Shown here piece by piece: positions 1 to 8,086 of a DNA stretch of 64,000 nucleotides. The notes beneath the pieces were generated by a model that was given only the letters and a program-made list of their open reading frames with translations, was not told the DNA's origin and searched no databases. The stretch's first letter is position 1; each line of letters starts with the position of its first letter. The position numbers and the translations under genes are program-made. Source of the DNA: JADJXV01 sp046328995 (GTDB lineage: Bacteria; Bacteroidota; Ignavibacteria; Kapaibacteriales; UBA961). The stretch lies in contig JAXLVN010000001.1 of the NCBI GenBank assembly GCA_046328995.1, positions 124,001 to 188,000 on the forward strand, in the 5' to 3' direction.

Positions 1-465
1 ATGGCGACGAATAGTACTCTCTATAAACAGATACTCGGCGTTGTACTCTTTGTACCTGCTGTGCGGTTTACGGGAGTATTTCCGGAAAAATCTAGCGTAA
101 GGCGTTCGGTATCATTACCTTGGGCAATGCTCATTGGCGCCGGTATCGGATTTCTCTCGGGAATGATCGGAATCGGCGGCGGAATTCTTCTTTCGCCGGT
201 ACTGCTGCTCCTCGGCTGGGCGACAACCAAGGAAAGTGCAGCAATCAGTGCATTGTTCATCTTTCTGAATTCTCTCTCCGCCGTACTCGGAATGCAGTCG
301 CGCGGGGTGGAATTCGGCGGGAATATGTTCCTGCTCATTGTAATCGCCGTCGCCGGTGGTTTACTCGGAGGACAGTACGGGTCTGCTTACAGTAATCCCA
401 AACACCTCAAACGTTTACTGGCAGTCGTACTTTTGATTGCCTCCATAAAACTCATATTTGTCTAA
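1..465 (+). CDS. TauE/SafE family permease, C-terminal part (cut by window edge)
   Basis: Inner-membrane permease of the TauE/SafE (DUF81) family, which is linked to export of sulfite or small organosulfur anions; the substrate here is not known. The visible part carries the family signature region GAGIGFLSGMIGIGGG at about residues 46-61, followed by hydrophobic segments at about 60-73, 80-98, 107-125 and 138-153. Family members have about 250 residues, so the N-terminal half lies left of the window. The ATG at base 1 is probably an internal methionine or chance, not the true start. It ends 16 bp before moaD, so it may be read together with the molybdenum-cofactor genes. Anion transport next to cofactor genes is suggestive only. 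Confidence 0.8.
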   Translation: MATNSTLYKQILGVVLFVPAVRFTGVFPEKSSVRRSVSLPWAMLIGAGIGFLSGMIGIGGGILLSPVLLLLGWATTKESAAISALFIFLNSLSAVLGMQSRGVEFGGNMFLLIVIAVAGGLLGGQYGSAYSNPKHLKRLLAVVLLIASIKLIFV

Positions 466-481
466 GTATTCGTGATACGTG

Positions 482-709
482 ATGAAGATTATTCCGTTTG
501 GCAGGCTTGCCGATATCCTGGGACATAAAGCCGTACTCGTCGATCATATATTCGACACCGACGGCCTGCGTAAAGCACTCGAACGTCAATTCCCGCAAAT
601 TATGCACATTCAATATCTTGTAGCTGTTAATCGTAAAATTGTGACTGAAAATACCACAATTACAGACGATGCAACCATTGCTTTGCTCCCGCCATTTTCG
701 GGTGGCTAG
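482..709 (+). CDS. moaD: Molybdopterin synthase small subunit MoaD
   Basis: Ubiquitin-fold sulfur carrier of molybdopterin synthase. Its C-terminal glycine is adenylated and then thiocarboxylated, and it delivers sulfur to cyclic pyranopterin in the MoaE active site. The protein has 75 residues (family about 80) and ends in the diagnostic Gly-Gly (LLPPFSGG). A GTG lies directly before the chosen ATG at 482; the ATG gives MKIIPFGRLADILG, the normal start for the family. It is followed 27 bp later by its likely activating enzyme (MoeB/MoeZ type) and then moaE and moaC-moaB, so the four form one operon. ThiS is also a Gly-Gly carrier, but the moaE neighbour supports MoaD. Confidence 0.88.
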   Translation: MKIIPFGRLADILGHKAVLVDHIFDTDGLRKALERQFPQIMHIQYLVAVNRKIVTENTTITDDATIALLPPFSGG

Positions 710-736
710 CATACTATTATACTACGAACATTTACC

Positions 737-1858
737 ATGCATTCTCGCTACGCCCGGCACATCGCCCTCCCACAATTCAGTGACGCGACACAAGATGCAC
801 TCCGCTCGTCTAAAGTGCTCGTCATCGGCGCCGGCGGTCTGGGCTGCCCTGCGCTCCTATACCTTGCTGCAGCAGGAGTCGGATCACTCGGAATAGTCGA
901 TCACGACCACATCGAGCTCTCGAATCTACATCGACAAATACTCTACACCGAGGACGATATCGGTAAGAATAAAGCATCGACCGCTGCTGAAAAACTCCGC
1001 AAAATCAATTCTGCATGTACACTTCAAGTCTATGAAATTGATATACATACCGGCAATGCATGTGACATTATCCGTGCATATGATATCGTCATCGACGGTT
1101 CGGATAATTTCCCGACGCGCTATCTTGTCAATGACGCCTGCGCTATCTTGAAAATTCCACTCGTCTATGGCAGCGTTTTTCGGTATGAAGGGCAGGTTTC
1201 GGTGTTCCATTCCACTGCAAAATTCCAAGATTCTCAAAACAGACCCGCCAATTACCGAGATTTATTTCCTATACCACCACAAGCAGGTGAAGTGCCTAAT
1301 TGTATGGAATCGGGCGTGTTAGGAGTGTTATCCGGTATCATTGGTACCATGCAGGCATCGGAGGCAATCAAGCTCATTACCGGAATTGGGGACGTGCTCG
1401 CGTGGTCGGTGCTCACCTATAATTTACTGACGAATTCCATTGAACAGTTCGAGTTTTCCGGTACTGATGATGCCTTGCCGGGCGCTCCTACAACTGAGAA
1501 TGAACTTGCCGCAATGCACTACGATGCGTTCTGTGGAATTACGCACGATATTCGTGAAATATCCTGGAAACATCTCGAAAAAATCTATTCACCCGAGACG
1601 ATGATTCTGCTTGATGTACGTGAATCTATCGAACGTCCATTACTAGAAAAATATCCTTATAAGTCTATTCCATTGAATCAATTGCAGAATAGAACTCATG
1701 AGCTTGATGCATCCAAAACTATCTGCGTCTTTTGTCAATCAGGCGCGCGAAGCATGATTGCTGCACATGAATTACAGAATTCTTTCAATTTTCAACATGT
1801 ATGGAACATCGAGGGTGGAATTACTGCTTTCGAACAAACATTTCCTTCCCAACTATGA
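737..1858 (+). CDS. moeZ: MoeB/MoeZ-type adenylyltransferase fused to rhodanese
   Basis: E1-like enzyme that adenylates the C-terminal glycine of MoaD and, through its rhodanese domain, supplies the sulfur for the thiocarboxylate. Residues about 1-245 are the ThiF/MoeB/HesA nucleotide-binding domain, with the glycine-rich loop VIGAGGLG near residue 31 and the LSNLHRQ motif near 57. Residues about 265-373 are a rhodanese domain with active-site loop CQSGARS, catalytic Cys333. The region equal to E. coli MoeB PCYRC reads ANYRD and no second CxxC pair is seen, so the structural zinc site appears absent. The stop overlaps the moaE start (ATGA), implying translational coupling. It could also serve a ThiS carrier; the context favours Moco. 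Confidence 0.87.
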   Translation: MHSRYARHIALPQFSDATQDALRSSKVLVIGAGGLGCPALLYLAAAGVGSLGIVDHDHIELSNLHRQILYTEDDIGKNKASTAAEKLRKINSACTLQVYEIDIHTGNACDIIRAYDIVIDGSDNFPTRYLVNDACAILKIPLVYGSVFRYEGQVSVFHSTAKFQDSQNRPANYRDLFPIPPQAGEVPNCMESGVLGVLSGIIGTMQASEAIKLITGIGDVLAWSVLTYNLLTNSIEQFEFSGTDDALPGAPTTENELAAMHYDAFCGITHDIREISWKHLEKIYSPETMILLDVRESIERPLLEKYPYKSIPLNQLQNRTHELDASKTICVFCQSGARSMIAAHELQNSFNFQHVWNIEGGITAFEQTFPSQL

Positions 1859-2298
1859 AAAAAGCTAAAAAAAGTATCCATTTTATCGACGGTGCGATTC
1901 CGCCGTCACTCATCGCCGACGATATTGCCAAACACAGCACGAAAACAAATATTGGAGCGCATAGTATTTTCCTCGGACAAATAAGGAGCGATGTGATTGA
2001 TGAGCGAACTGTCCAAGCAATCGACTATTCGTGTTATCCTGAAATGGCAGAAGAAGTTATGGCAGACATTCGCGAAGAAATTATTCCTAAATACGAGCTG
2101 ACCTGCCTGCATGTGTATCATAGTATTGGCATGGTGGAAGCAGGGCAAATTTGCCTCTTTGTCTTCACGTCATCCAAGCATCGGAAAAATGCCATCGACG
2201 CCTGTGCCGAACTCGTCGAACGTATCAAAAAGGACGTTCCGATTTGGGGAAAAGAAATCTTTACCGACGAACATTATCAATGGAAAATAAATACATAA
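1855..2298 (+). CDS. moaE: Molybdopterin synthase catalytic subunit MoaE
   Basis: Large subunit of molybdopterin synthase, which inserts the two dithiolene sulfurs into cyclic pyranopterin monophosphate together with thiocarboxylated MoaD. The protein has 147 residues, usual for the family, and carries the family landmarks GAHSIFLGQIRSDV (residues about 33-46), the HSIGMVEAGQ stretch and the C-terminal lysine region VPIWGKE. The start ATG overlaps the upstream stop by ATGA; an in-frame ATG at 1801 inside moeZ would add 18 unrelated residues and was rejected. moaC-moaB starts one base after its stop codon. Confidence 0.9.
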   Translation: MKKAKKSIHFIDGAIPPSLIADDIAKHSTKTNIGAHSIFLGQIRSDVIDERTVQAIDYSCYPEMAEEVMADIREEIIPKYELTCLHVYHSIGMVEAGQICLFVFTSSKHRKNAIDACAELVERIKKDVPIWGKEIFTDEHYQWKINT

Positions 2299-2299
2299 T

Positions 2300-3211
2300 A
2301 TGGTTAATATTACAGCAAAATCAAAGAGTTACAGAATAGCAATTGCCGAAGCAATTCTCAAAACAAGCGCTCAATCGACGATCGATGCCATTACCGAACG
2401 CCGGGTACCAAAGGGTGATGTGTTTGAATTTTCACGAGCTGCAGGTTTGCTGGCAATTAAAAACACGAGCAATGTCATTCCCGACTGCCACCCCTTGCCG
2501 GTTGAGTACGCTGCAATACGTTCAGAAATCAGAGGGTTGGATATTGTTATTACTGTCGAAGTACATACAATTTATAAAACCGGTGTTGAGGTAGAAGCCA
2601 TGCACGGCGCGGCAGTAACGGCGCTGACAATGTACGACATGCTCAAGCCAATCGATAAGCAGACGGAGATCGGGACGATTCGATTAGTGGAGAAAAAAGG
2701 AGGGAAGTCGGACGTGAAAATGCTTGTCGATAGAGAATTAACGGTGGGCGTGATTGTATGTTCGGATAGCGTGTCTTCCGGCATGAAAGAAGACCGAGCC
2801 GGGAAATTAATCGTTGATAATTTATCGAAATATAAGAATATTACGACGGACTACCAGATTATCCCGGACGAAAAAGAGAGAATCATACGTTGTATTCAGG
2901 ATCTGACCGCCAGGGGAGTAGATATGATACTATTCACCGGTGGCACCGGACTCTCAACGCGTGATGTAACGCCGGACGCGATACGTCCGCTGCTCGACCG
3001 TGAAATTCCGGGCATCATGGAAGTAGCACGCGGATTCGGACAGGAGCGCACGCCATTTTCGATGCTTTCGCGTGGTGTGGCGGGCATGATTGGCAATTCA
3101 CTTATTCTCACGTTTCCAGGTTCGACAAAAGGCGTTAAAGAATATATGGATGCACTCTTTCCTCATGTACTGCATGTATTTACGGTGCTTGACGGGCAGC
3201 GGCATGATTGA
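2300..3211 (+). CDS. moaCB: Fused MoaC / MoaB (MogA-like) molybdenum-cofactor enzyme
   Basis: Bifunctional protein of 303 residues. Residues about 1-150 are MoaC, which completes formation of cyclic pyranopterin monophosphate: KGDVFEFSRAAGLLA, the DCHPLP metal/substrate motif and the EAMHGAAVTALTMYDMLK helix are clear. Residues about 152-303 are a MoaB/MogA molybdopterin adenylyltransferase domain with VIVCSDSVSSG, the FTGGTGLSTRDVTPDA loop and the PGSTKGV motif. Such fusions are known in Bacteroidota and other phyla. It is the last gene of the operon; moaA and moeA, needed for a full pathway, are not in the window. A short hairpin (ACTGA-TCAGT near 3266-3285) before the convergent malQ could aid termination but is weak. 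Confidence 0.92.
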   Translation: MVNITAKSKSYRIAIAEAILKTSAQSTIDAITERRVPKGDVFEFSRAAGLLAIKNTSNVIPDCHPLPVEYAAIRSEIRGLDIVITVEVHTIYKTGVEVEAMHGAAVTALTMYDMLKPIDKQTEIGTIRLVEKKGGKSDVKMLVDRELTVGVIVCSDSVSSGMKEDRAGKLIVDNLSKYKNITTDYQIIPDEKERIIRCIQDLTARGVDMILFTGGTGLSTRDVTPDAIRPLLDREIPGIMEVARGFGQERTPFSMLSRGVAGMIGNSLILTFPGSTKGVKEYMDALFPHVLHVFTVLDGQRHD

Positions 3212-3311
3212 GCGTATGTCTATCCTATGTCAGAGCTTATATGATTTTAACAGATCTGGAATCGACTGACAAAATCAGTTTTAACGCAAAACGTAAAGTA
3301 TAAAAGTCGCA

Positions 3312-4814
3312 TTACAAACGACCAAAAATTGATGTCAGCTTGTGCAGCAGTTTAAAATTCTTTTCTTTCATCATCGCGGGAGTCGCTCGCCACGACCAAT
3401 TACCTTTAGATGTTGACGGTTGATTCATTCGTGCCTCAGCGCCGAGCCCCAGCACATCTTGAAACGGCAAGATAGCAATCATCGCCACCGATGCGAGGGC
3501 AAGCTTCATAAAATCCTCGTGGATAGTCGCTTCTTTCGGCGTATAGCCCAGATAGTCTTTGATATAGTGTTTACTTTTTGCACTTGCTTCACCCGAGTAC
3601 CATCCGCGCGTCGTGTTATTATCATGTGTTCCGGAATAGACGAGACAGTTTTTGGGGTAATTATGTGGTAAATAAGGATTATTCGGCGTATCGTCAAAAG
3701 CAAATTGCAGCACTTTCATGCCCGGAAGGGAGAAGCGTTCCATTACTTCCTTCACATCATCGGTTATCGTGCCCAGGTCTTCGGCTATCACAGGAAAATG
3801 ACGAAACGTCGCCGTCAGCGATTCCAAAAAATCTAGTGTCGGCACCCGTTGCCAGGACCCGTTTATCGCGGTTTTTTCATGGGCAGGAATATCCCAATAG
3901 GCGACTAATCCACGAAAATGATCGATTCTCACGGCATCATACAAGTCAAAATTCCGCTGTAACCGCATTTTCCACCAACGGTATTCGGACTGTTGGAGGG
4001 TACTCCATTTGTAGAGAGGATTACCCCAGCGCTGACCCTTCGGACTAAAATAATCAGGCGGTACACCGGCGACGGAGGTGGGCATACTCCCGGCCGTAAG
4101 CTGGAAAATGTCGGGATTCGACCATACATCGGCGCTGTCGTGACTGCTGTAAATAGGAATGTCTCCAAGGAGATGGATATTCTTCGACGAACAGTATTCT
4201 CGTAGTCGTGACCATTGCTTGGCAAAGATATATTGGAGGAATTTTTCCCGCTCAATTGCTCGGCTGTGATTGGCGGATGCGATGCCGAGAGCCGGCTGCT
4301 GACGGAGGCGCAGGGCGTCGGACCATTCGAACCACGGCTTGCCGCCAAAGTGAGATTTGAGGGCGGTAAAGAGGGCATAATCGTCGAGCCAGCCGGCATT
4401 GGAGTGGCAGAAGGTATGGTAGTCGTCCTTTTCCTCCTCCGATGACAGGAAATTCTCAAAAGCAAGTGAAAAAATATGCTGTTTATATGCATGCACTGCC
4501 TTGTAATCCACATGATCGAGAGGGAATTTGGGTGCAGATTTCAGGTCTTTCGGCTTGAGAAGGCGATCGTTGACGAGGAGAGTCAGGCTGATAAACATCG
4601 TATTACCGGCAAACGCAGATGAGCTGCTGTACGGAGAATTTCCGGTCGAGAGATCGGTCGGGGTAAGGGGCAGGATTTGCCAGACTTTTTGCTCTGCAGC
4701 ATGGAGTCGATCGGCGAAGAGATAAGCGCCTTCACCAAAATCACCGATACCATAGGGCGAAGGCAGGGAAGATATGTGGAGTAATACTCCGCTGGAACGT
4801 GTCGAAAGTATCAT
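3312..4814 (-). CDS. malQ: 4-alpha-glucanotransferase (amylomaltase, GH77)
   Basis: Cytoplasmic enzyme that transfers maltooligosaccharide units between alpha-1,4-glucans, used in glycogen and maltodextrin turnover. The 500-residue protein begins MILSTRSSGVLLHISSLPSP, the usual GH77 N-terminus, which fixes the start at 4814 rather than an in-frame ATG far upstream at 5072. The GH77 catalytic triad regions are visible: nucleophile Asp in VRIDHFRGLVAYW, acid/base Glu in VIAEDLGTI and the third Asp in SGTHDNNTTRGW. Length matches the compact bacterial form. It is transcribed away from an acyltransferase gene and has a TAnnTTTG element 66 bp upstream; no other glycan genes lie next to it. Confidence 0.95.
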   Translation of the reverse strand: MILSTRSSGVLLHISSLPSPYGIGDFGEGAYLFADRLHAAEQKVWQILPLTPTDLSTGNSPYSSSSAFAGNTMFISLTLLVNDRLLKPKDLKSAPKFPLDHVDYKAVHAYKQHIFSLAFENFLSSEEEKDDYHTFCHSNAGWLDDYALFTALKSHFGGKPWFEWSDALRLRQQPALGIASANHSRAIEREKFLQYIFAKQWSRLREYCSSKNIHLLGDIPIYSSHDSADVWSNPDIFQLTAGSMPTSVAGVPPDYFSPKGQRWGNPLYKWSTLQQSEYRWWKMRLQRNFDLYDAVRIDHFRGLVAYWDIPAHEKTAINGSWQRVPTLDFLESLTATFRHFPVIAEDLGTITDDVKEVMERFSLPGMKVLQFAFDDTPNNPYLPHNYPKNCLVYSGTHDNNTTRGWYSGEASAKSKHYIKDYLGYTPKEATIHEDFMKLALASVAMIAILPFQDVLGLGAEARMNQPSTSKGNWSWRATPAMMKEKNFKLLHKLTSIFGRL

Positions 4815-4879
4815 GAAAAACGTTATATTGTGTATGTCTGTACGACGGAAAGAGACTCTGTTATCGAACTGATTTGCTT

Positions 4880-4887
4880 CAAATATA
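4880..4887 (-). promoter_or_regulatory. TAnnTTTG -7 promoter element upstream of malQ
   Basis: On the minus strand the bases read TATATTTG, an exact match to the Bacteroidota sigma-A -7 consensus TAnnTTTG, 66 bp upstream of the malQ start. No clear -33 TTTG was seen at the usual spacing. Confidence 0.45.
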
Positions 4888-4929
4888 CAAACAATTTCCT
4901 GCTCTCTCATCTTCAATTTCCAGCTATTG

Positions 4930-6009
4930 ATGCCCAGATTTACGACTATCAGCGAGGTATTTGACCCGAGGCACAACAATTTCGGGTTCCTCCGATTTCT
5001 GCTTGCATCGCTCGTCATTCTTTCCCACGGCTTACCGATTGGCGGCTTTCCGGATAATGATCCGTTTATCATTCTCAGCCATCATGCGACGACATTGGGT
5101 TCGGTCGCAGTGGCAGGATTCTTCGCCCTGAGTGGATTCCTAATCACCCGCAGCTACTTAACCTCAAACAGTTTACCGCAATTTCTCTGGCACCGGTTTT
5201 TGAGAATTTTTCCTGGGTTTTGGGTGTGCCTTCTCATGACAGCGTTTGTAATTGCCCCGCTGATGCATTGGATGGAGAAGGGAAGTATGTACGGGGTGTT
5301 TGAAGCAACGGATTCTGCATTGAGCTATGTATATCTGAATATGCTGCTGTTTATTAAGCAATGGACGATTGCCGGTTTACCGAGTACGACTCCAATCTCC
5401 GGACTCAACGGTTCGCTCTGGACATTAATCCACGAGTTCCTCTGTTATCTGGCTGTCGGTATCGTCGGTGTACTGGGGTTGCTGCGCAAGCGGTGGACGC
5501 TCATTCTGACCGTCATTTGTCTGTGGATGGTGCAGCTGGTTCGATTACACGCTCCTTCATGGGTGCCGATGATTACCGGGCATCCGTTTATAGAGGAATT
5601 TATTCGTCTTGCGTGTACATTTTTTTGCGGAGCGGCGCTCTATGTATTCCGTGAGAAAATCCCTTTTTCCGGTTTGCTTGCCGTCGCTGCAGTTCTCCTC
5701 TTTATTCTCGGAAGCGCGCTGGGTTATACCCTTGAAGTCGAATCGGTGACGATTGCCTATTGCATATTTTGGCTGGCATTTCGCCTGCCGTTTCAGGCAT
5801 TTGACAAGCGAGGCGATTTTTCCTACGGACTCTATATATATGCATTCCCGGTGCAACAGATGCTGGCAGTGGTTGATGTGCAGCACTATGGCTATGTACC
5901 GTTCGTGCTTCTTGGGATTCTCGGCACACTTTTGTTTGCAATTCCAAGTTATATAGTAGTAGAAAAGCCCATGTTGGATTTGAAGAGGTTAGTAGTAAGT
6001 CGAAAGTAG
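4930..6009 (+). CDS. Acyltransferase family 3 membrane protein (OafA/YrhL-like)
   Basis: Polytopic membrane O-acyltransferase of the acyltransferase_3 family, which acetylates or acylates sugars of surface polysaccharides; the acceptor is not known. The 359-residue protein has about ten hydrophobic segments and the family N-terminus NNFGFLRFLLASLVILSHG (residues about 17-35), where the His after the first helix (SHG) is the usual catalytic residue, plus FFALSGFLITRS. A TTG just before the ATG at 4930 was not used. The last codons (SRK-stop) and the stop codon itself lie in an AGT-rich intergenic repeat, and the insertion element duplicated TAGTAA exactly over this stop, so the reading frame survived the insertion. 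Confidence 0.85.
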   Translation: MPRFTTISEVFDPRHNNFGFLRFLLASLVILSHGLPIGGFPDNDPFIILSHHATTLGSVAVAGFFALSGFLITRSYLTSNSLPQFLWHRFLRIFPGFWVCLLMTAFVIAPLMHWMEKGSMYGVFEATDSALSYVYLNMLLFIKQWTIAGLPSTTPISGLNGSLWTLIHEFLCYLAVGIVGVLGLLRKRWTLILTVICLWMVQLVRLHAPSWVPMITGHPFIEEFIRLACTFFCGAALYVFREKIPFSGLLAVAAVLLFILGSALGYTLEVESVTIAYCIFWLAFRLPFQAFDKRGDFSYGLYIYAFPVQQMLAVVDVQHYGYVPFVLLGILGTLLFAIPSYIVVEKPMLDLKRLVVSRK

Positions 6010-6012
6010 TAA

Positions 6013-7764
6013 CTGTTCGTTCGCTGATATTTTTTTGAGAAATAAAGAAATAGTATGAAATTGCATAATGGCAACTCCCCCAACAATCATAAGCGAGCGT
6101 GTTGACGATATCCCATTACTCTACAGTCAGCTTGATTTTATGTCAATTCCAACGCTCATAGACACACATTTCCCGAGTCACGGTAACCGTCAAGGTATAT
6201 CGTTAGGTAAGACCACTTGTGTATGGCTTTCGTACATATTATCCCAATGCGACCACCGTTTACAGGCAGTAGAATCATGGGCTGGAGCTCGTATCAATAC
6301 CCTGAGCCAGTGTATAGGCGAACCGATGAGCGCCCTTGACGTGAGCGACGACCGCTTAGCCGGAGTCTTGCGTTCATTGTCCGACAATGACCGTTGGTCG
6401 GCATTTGAGCAAGCGTCAACTCGATGTATTATAAGAACCTACGATCTTGGCTCGTCAGTAGTGCGTCATGATTCAACGACCGTAAGCAGCTATCATATCG
6501 TCAATGAACAAGGGATACTTCAATTGGGCTACAGCAAAGACCACCGTCCGGACTTAGGACAAGTCAAGGTCATGCTTTCGACGCTTGACCCGTTAGGACT
6601 GCCACTGCGCGTGAGCGTTGTCTCCGGCGACAGAGCCGACGACCCTCTCTATGTTCCGGCAATAGAAAGCGTTCACGAGACACTTCATCGACGCCTGTTG
6701 CATGTCGGAGATTCAAAAATGGCGGCCGTAGCGACACGAGTTCGCATACAAGAATTAGGCGATTGTTATCTGTGTCCGTTGCCGGAGAAACAATACCAAG
6801 AGCTTCCTGTTCCCTCGGCAGATCAGCCCCTTATAGAAGTACTCAACCGCGATAAAGAGCTGATAGCTCACGGCTATGAATTGAGTCATACGATGAGCGC
6901 CGCAACATCTTTGGGCGATACTCTGACGTGGAACGAACGTCGGTTTATGATACGCAGCGTTGCCCATGCCGAGCGCCTCCAACGCGATTTTCTGAGTGCA
7001 ATCGAAAAGGCCAAAACTGCAATCGAAACCTTGAATGAGCGCAAGCAAGGCAAGCGCCGACGAAGAGAACGCGCTGAGGTTGACGCCTATATCAGTACAG
7101 TCCTTAAACGTTATAATATATCTGAATTACTTACAGTTACTGTTCACGAAACGAATACTTCGGTTGCCAAACGTGCCTACAAAACCAGAGCCGCAGTCAT
7201 TGAAGAGCAGAAAGATTTTACGGTCACCGTCGAGCCGAACACCGCCGCCATTGCTTCGGCTTCTGCTCGTCTCGGCTGGCGACTTTACGCGACCAATGAC
7301 CCGGAGATGACGGTCGAAAAATCGGTAGAAATCTATCGAGCCGAAATACAAATTGAGCGGGGCTTCCATCGTTTAAAGGGGCAGCCGCTTGCACTTTCTC
7401 CGATGTTTCTGCAACGCGAAGACCATATTATAGGGTTGATTCGCTTGTTGACGATTGCCTTGCGCTTGCTCTCAGTGGTGGAGCACCGTGTTCGCACCGA
7501 GCTTGCAAAGACGGAAAATGACGCATTAGAACAGTTAAGCGGCCAAATACGCTCTGCCAGACCGACAACTGAACGAATGCTTAAAACCTTTATGTACATC
7601 ACGTTAACTATTGTACAGACAGAGGATACCGTCATTCGACATCTGACGCCGTTGTATCCAACGCAACAACGTATTCTCCAACTATTAGGGCTACCACCGG
7701 ACACATATCTCAAAATTGAAAATGTAAATCTCAAAAACTCATCATAAAATCAGCGAACGGACAG
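6013..7764 (+). mobile_element. Complete IS1634-like insertion sequence with TIRs and 6-bp target duplication
   Basis: A 1752-bp element with one transposase gene. The left end is CTGTTCGTTCGCTGAT (6013-6028) and the inverted right end is CTGTCCGTTCGCTGAT (7749-7764), 15 of 16 matching, with weaker similarity further inward. The flanks carry a perfect direct repeat TAGTAA at 6007-6012 and 7765-7770, the expected target-site duplication. Intact gene, ends and duplication point to a recent insertion. Joining the flanks restores an AGT-rich stretch resembling the one at 51071-51120, so the element entered a dispersed intergenic repeat. Confidence 0.93.
6068..7747 (+). CDS. IS1634-family (IS4 superfamily) DDE transposase
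   Basis: Transposase of 559 residues. The probable catalytic triad is Asp135 (VVRHDSTTVS), Asp215 (HVGDSKMAA) and Glu430 (IQIERGFHRLKG), the last matching the Y-x-E signature region of IS4-type enzymes, followed by the hydrophobic helix after HIIGLIRLL. The order and length fit IS1634 rather than the shorter IS4 or IS5 proteins. It fills most of the element between the terminal repeats. No frameshift or stop is present, so it is probably active. Family assignment at the IS1634 level is from memory of the motif pattern; IS4 superfamily membership is firm. Confidence 0.9.
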   Translation: MATPPTIISERVDDIPLLYSQLDFMSIPTLIDTHFPSHGNRQGISLGKTTCVWLSYILSQCDHRLQAVESWAGARINTLSQCIGEPMSALDVSDDRLAGVLRSLSDNDRWSAFEQASTRCIIRTYDLGSSVVRHDSTTVSSYHIVNEQGILQLGYSKDHRPDLGQVKVMLSTLDPLGLPLRVSVVSGDRADDPLYVPAIESVHETLHRRLLHVGDSKMAAVATRVRIQELGDCYLCPLPEKQYQELPVPSADQPLIEVLNRDKELIAHGYELSHTMSAATSLGDTLTWNERRFMIRSVAHAERLQRDFLSAIEKAKTAIETLNERKQGKRRRRERAEVDAYISTVLKRYNISELLTVTVHETNTSVAKRAYKTRAAVIEEQKDFTVTVEPNTAAIASASARLGWRLYATNDPEMTVEKSVEIYRAEIQIERGFHRLKGQPLALSPMFLQREDHIIGLIRLLTIALRLLSVVEHRVRTELAKTENDALEQLSGQIRSARPTTERMLKTFMYITLTIVQTEDTVIRHLTPLYPTQQRILQLLGLPPDTYLKIENVNLKNSS

Positions 7765-7851
7765 TAGTAAGTGGTAAGCTGAAAGTCGAAAGCAAAATTC
7801 TTTATATTACAATAGCTTAGCTCGCTATATATATAATGCTATTACTTTTAG

Positions 7852-8004
7852 TCCCTTAAGTCCCCTAAGTCCCCTAAGTCCCTTAAGTCCCTTAAGTCCC
7901 TTAAGTCCCCTAAGTCCCTTAAGTCCCCTAAGTCCCTTAAGTCCCTTAAGTCCCCTAAGTCCCCTAAGTCCCTTAAGTCCCTTAAGTCCCCTAAGTCCCC
8001 TAAG
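7852..8004. repeat. Tandem repeat, 17 copies of 9 bp TCCC(T/C)TAAG
   Basis: Seventeen uninterrupted units of TCCCTTAAG or TCCCCTAAG, with no other variant. Writing the variable base as T or C, the order is T C C T T T C T C T T C C T T C C. It lies between the insertion element and the terminator of the outer-membrane protein gene. It has no spacers, so it is not a CRISPR array. The start of the 18th unit decays to TCCTTCGAAC. Such arrays usually vary in copy number by slippage. Confidence 0.97.
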
Positions 8005-8042
8005 TCCTTCGAACTCTTATCCTCTAAAAGATGTTAAAAAGC

Positions 8043-8066
8043 AAAGCCCAACGAATGTTGGGCTTT
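8043..8066 (-). terminator. Rho-independent terminator of the outer-membrane protein gene
   Basis: Perfect 10-bp stem AAAGCCCAAC / GTTGGGCTTT with loop GAAT. On the minus strand it is followed by GCTTTTTAAC, a T-rich tail, 20 bp after the stop of the minus-strand gene. The T-rich right arm may also stop rightward transcription. Confidence 0.85.
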
Positions 8067-8086
8067 CTTATTAAGAAAATTTATTT

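Noticed and set aside
1..465. Complete small TauE-like gene starting at base 1
   Set aside because: The family has about 250 residues and the visible part begins in the middle of the fold; the ATG at base 1 is most likely internal or fortuitous.
3312..5072. malQ start at 5072 giving 586 residues
   Set aside because: The extra 86 residues have no family similarity, overlap the divergent acyltransferase gene and cross a promoter-like element; the GH77 N-terminus begins at 4814.
7852..8004. CRISPR array
   Set aside because: The 9-bp units are head-to-tail with no spacers and no cas genes nearby.
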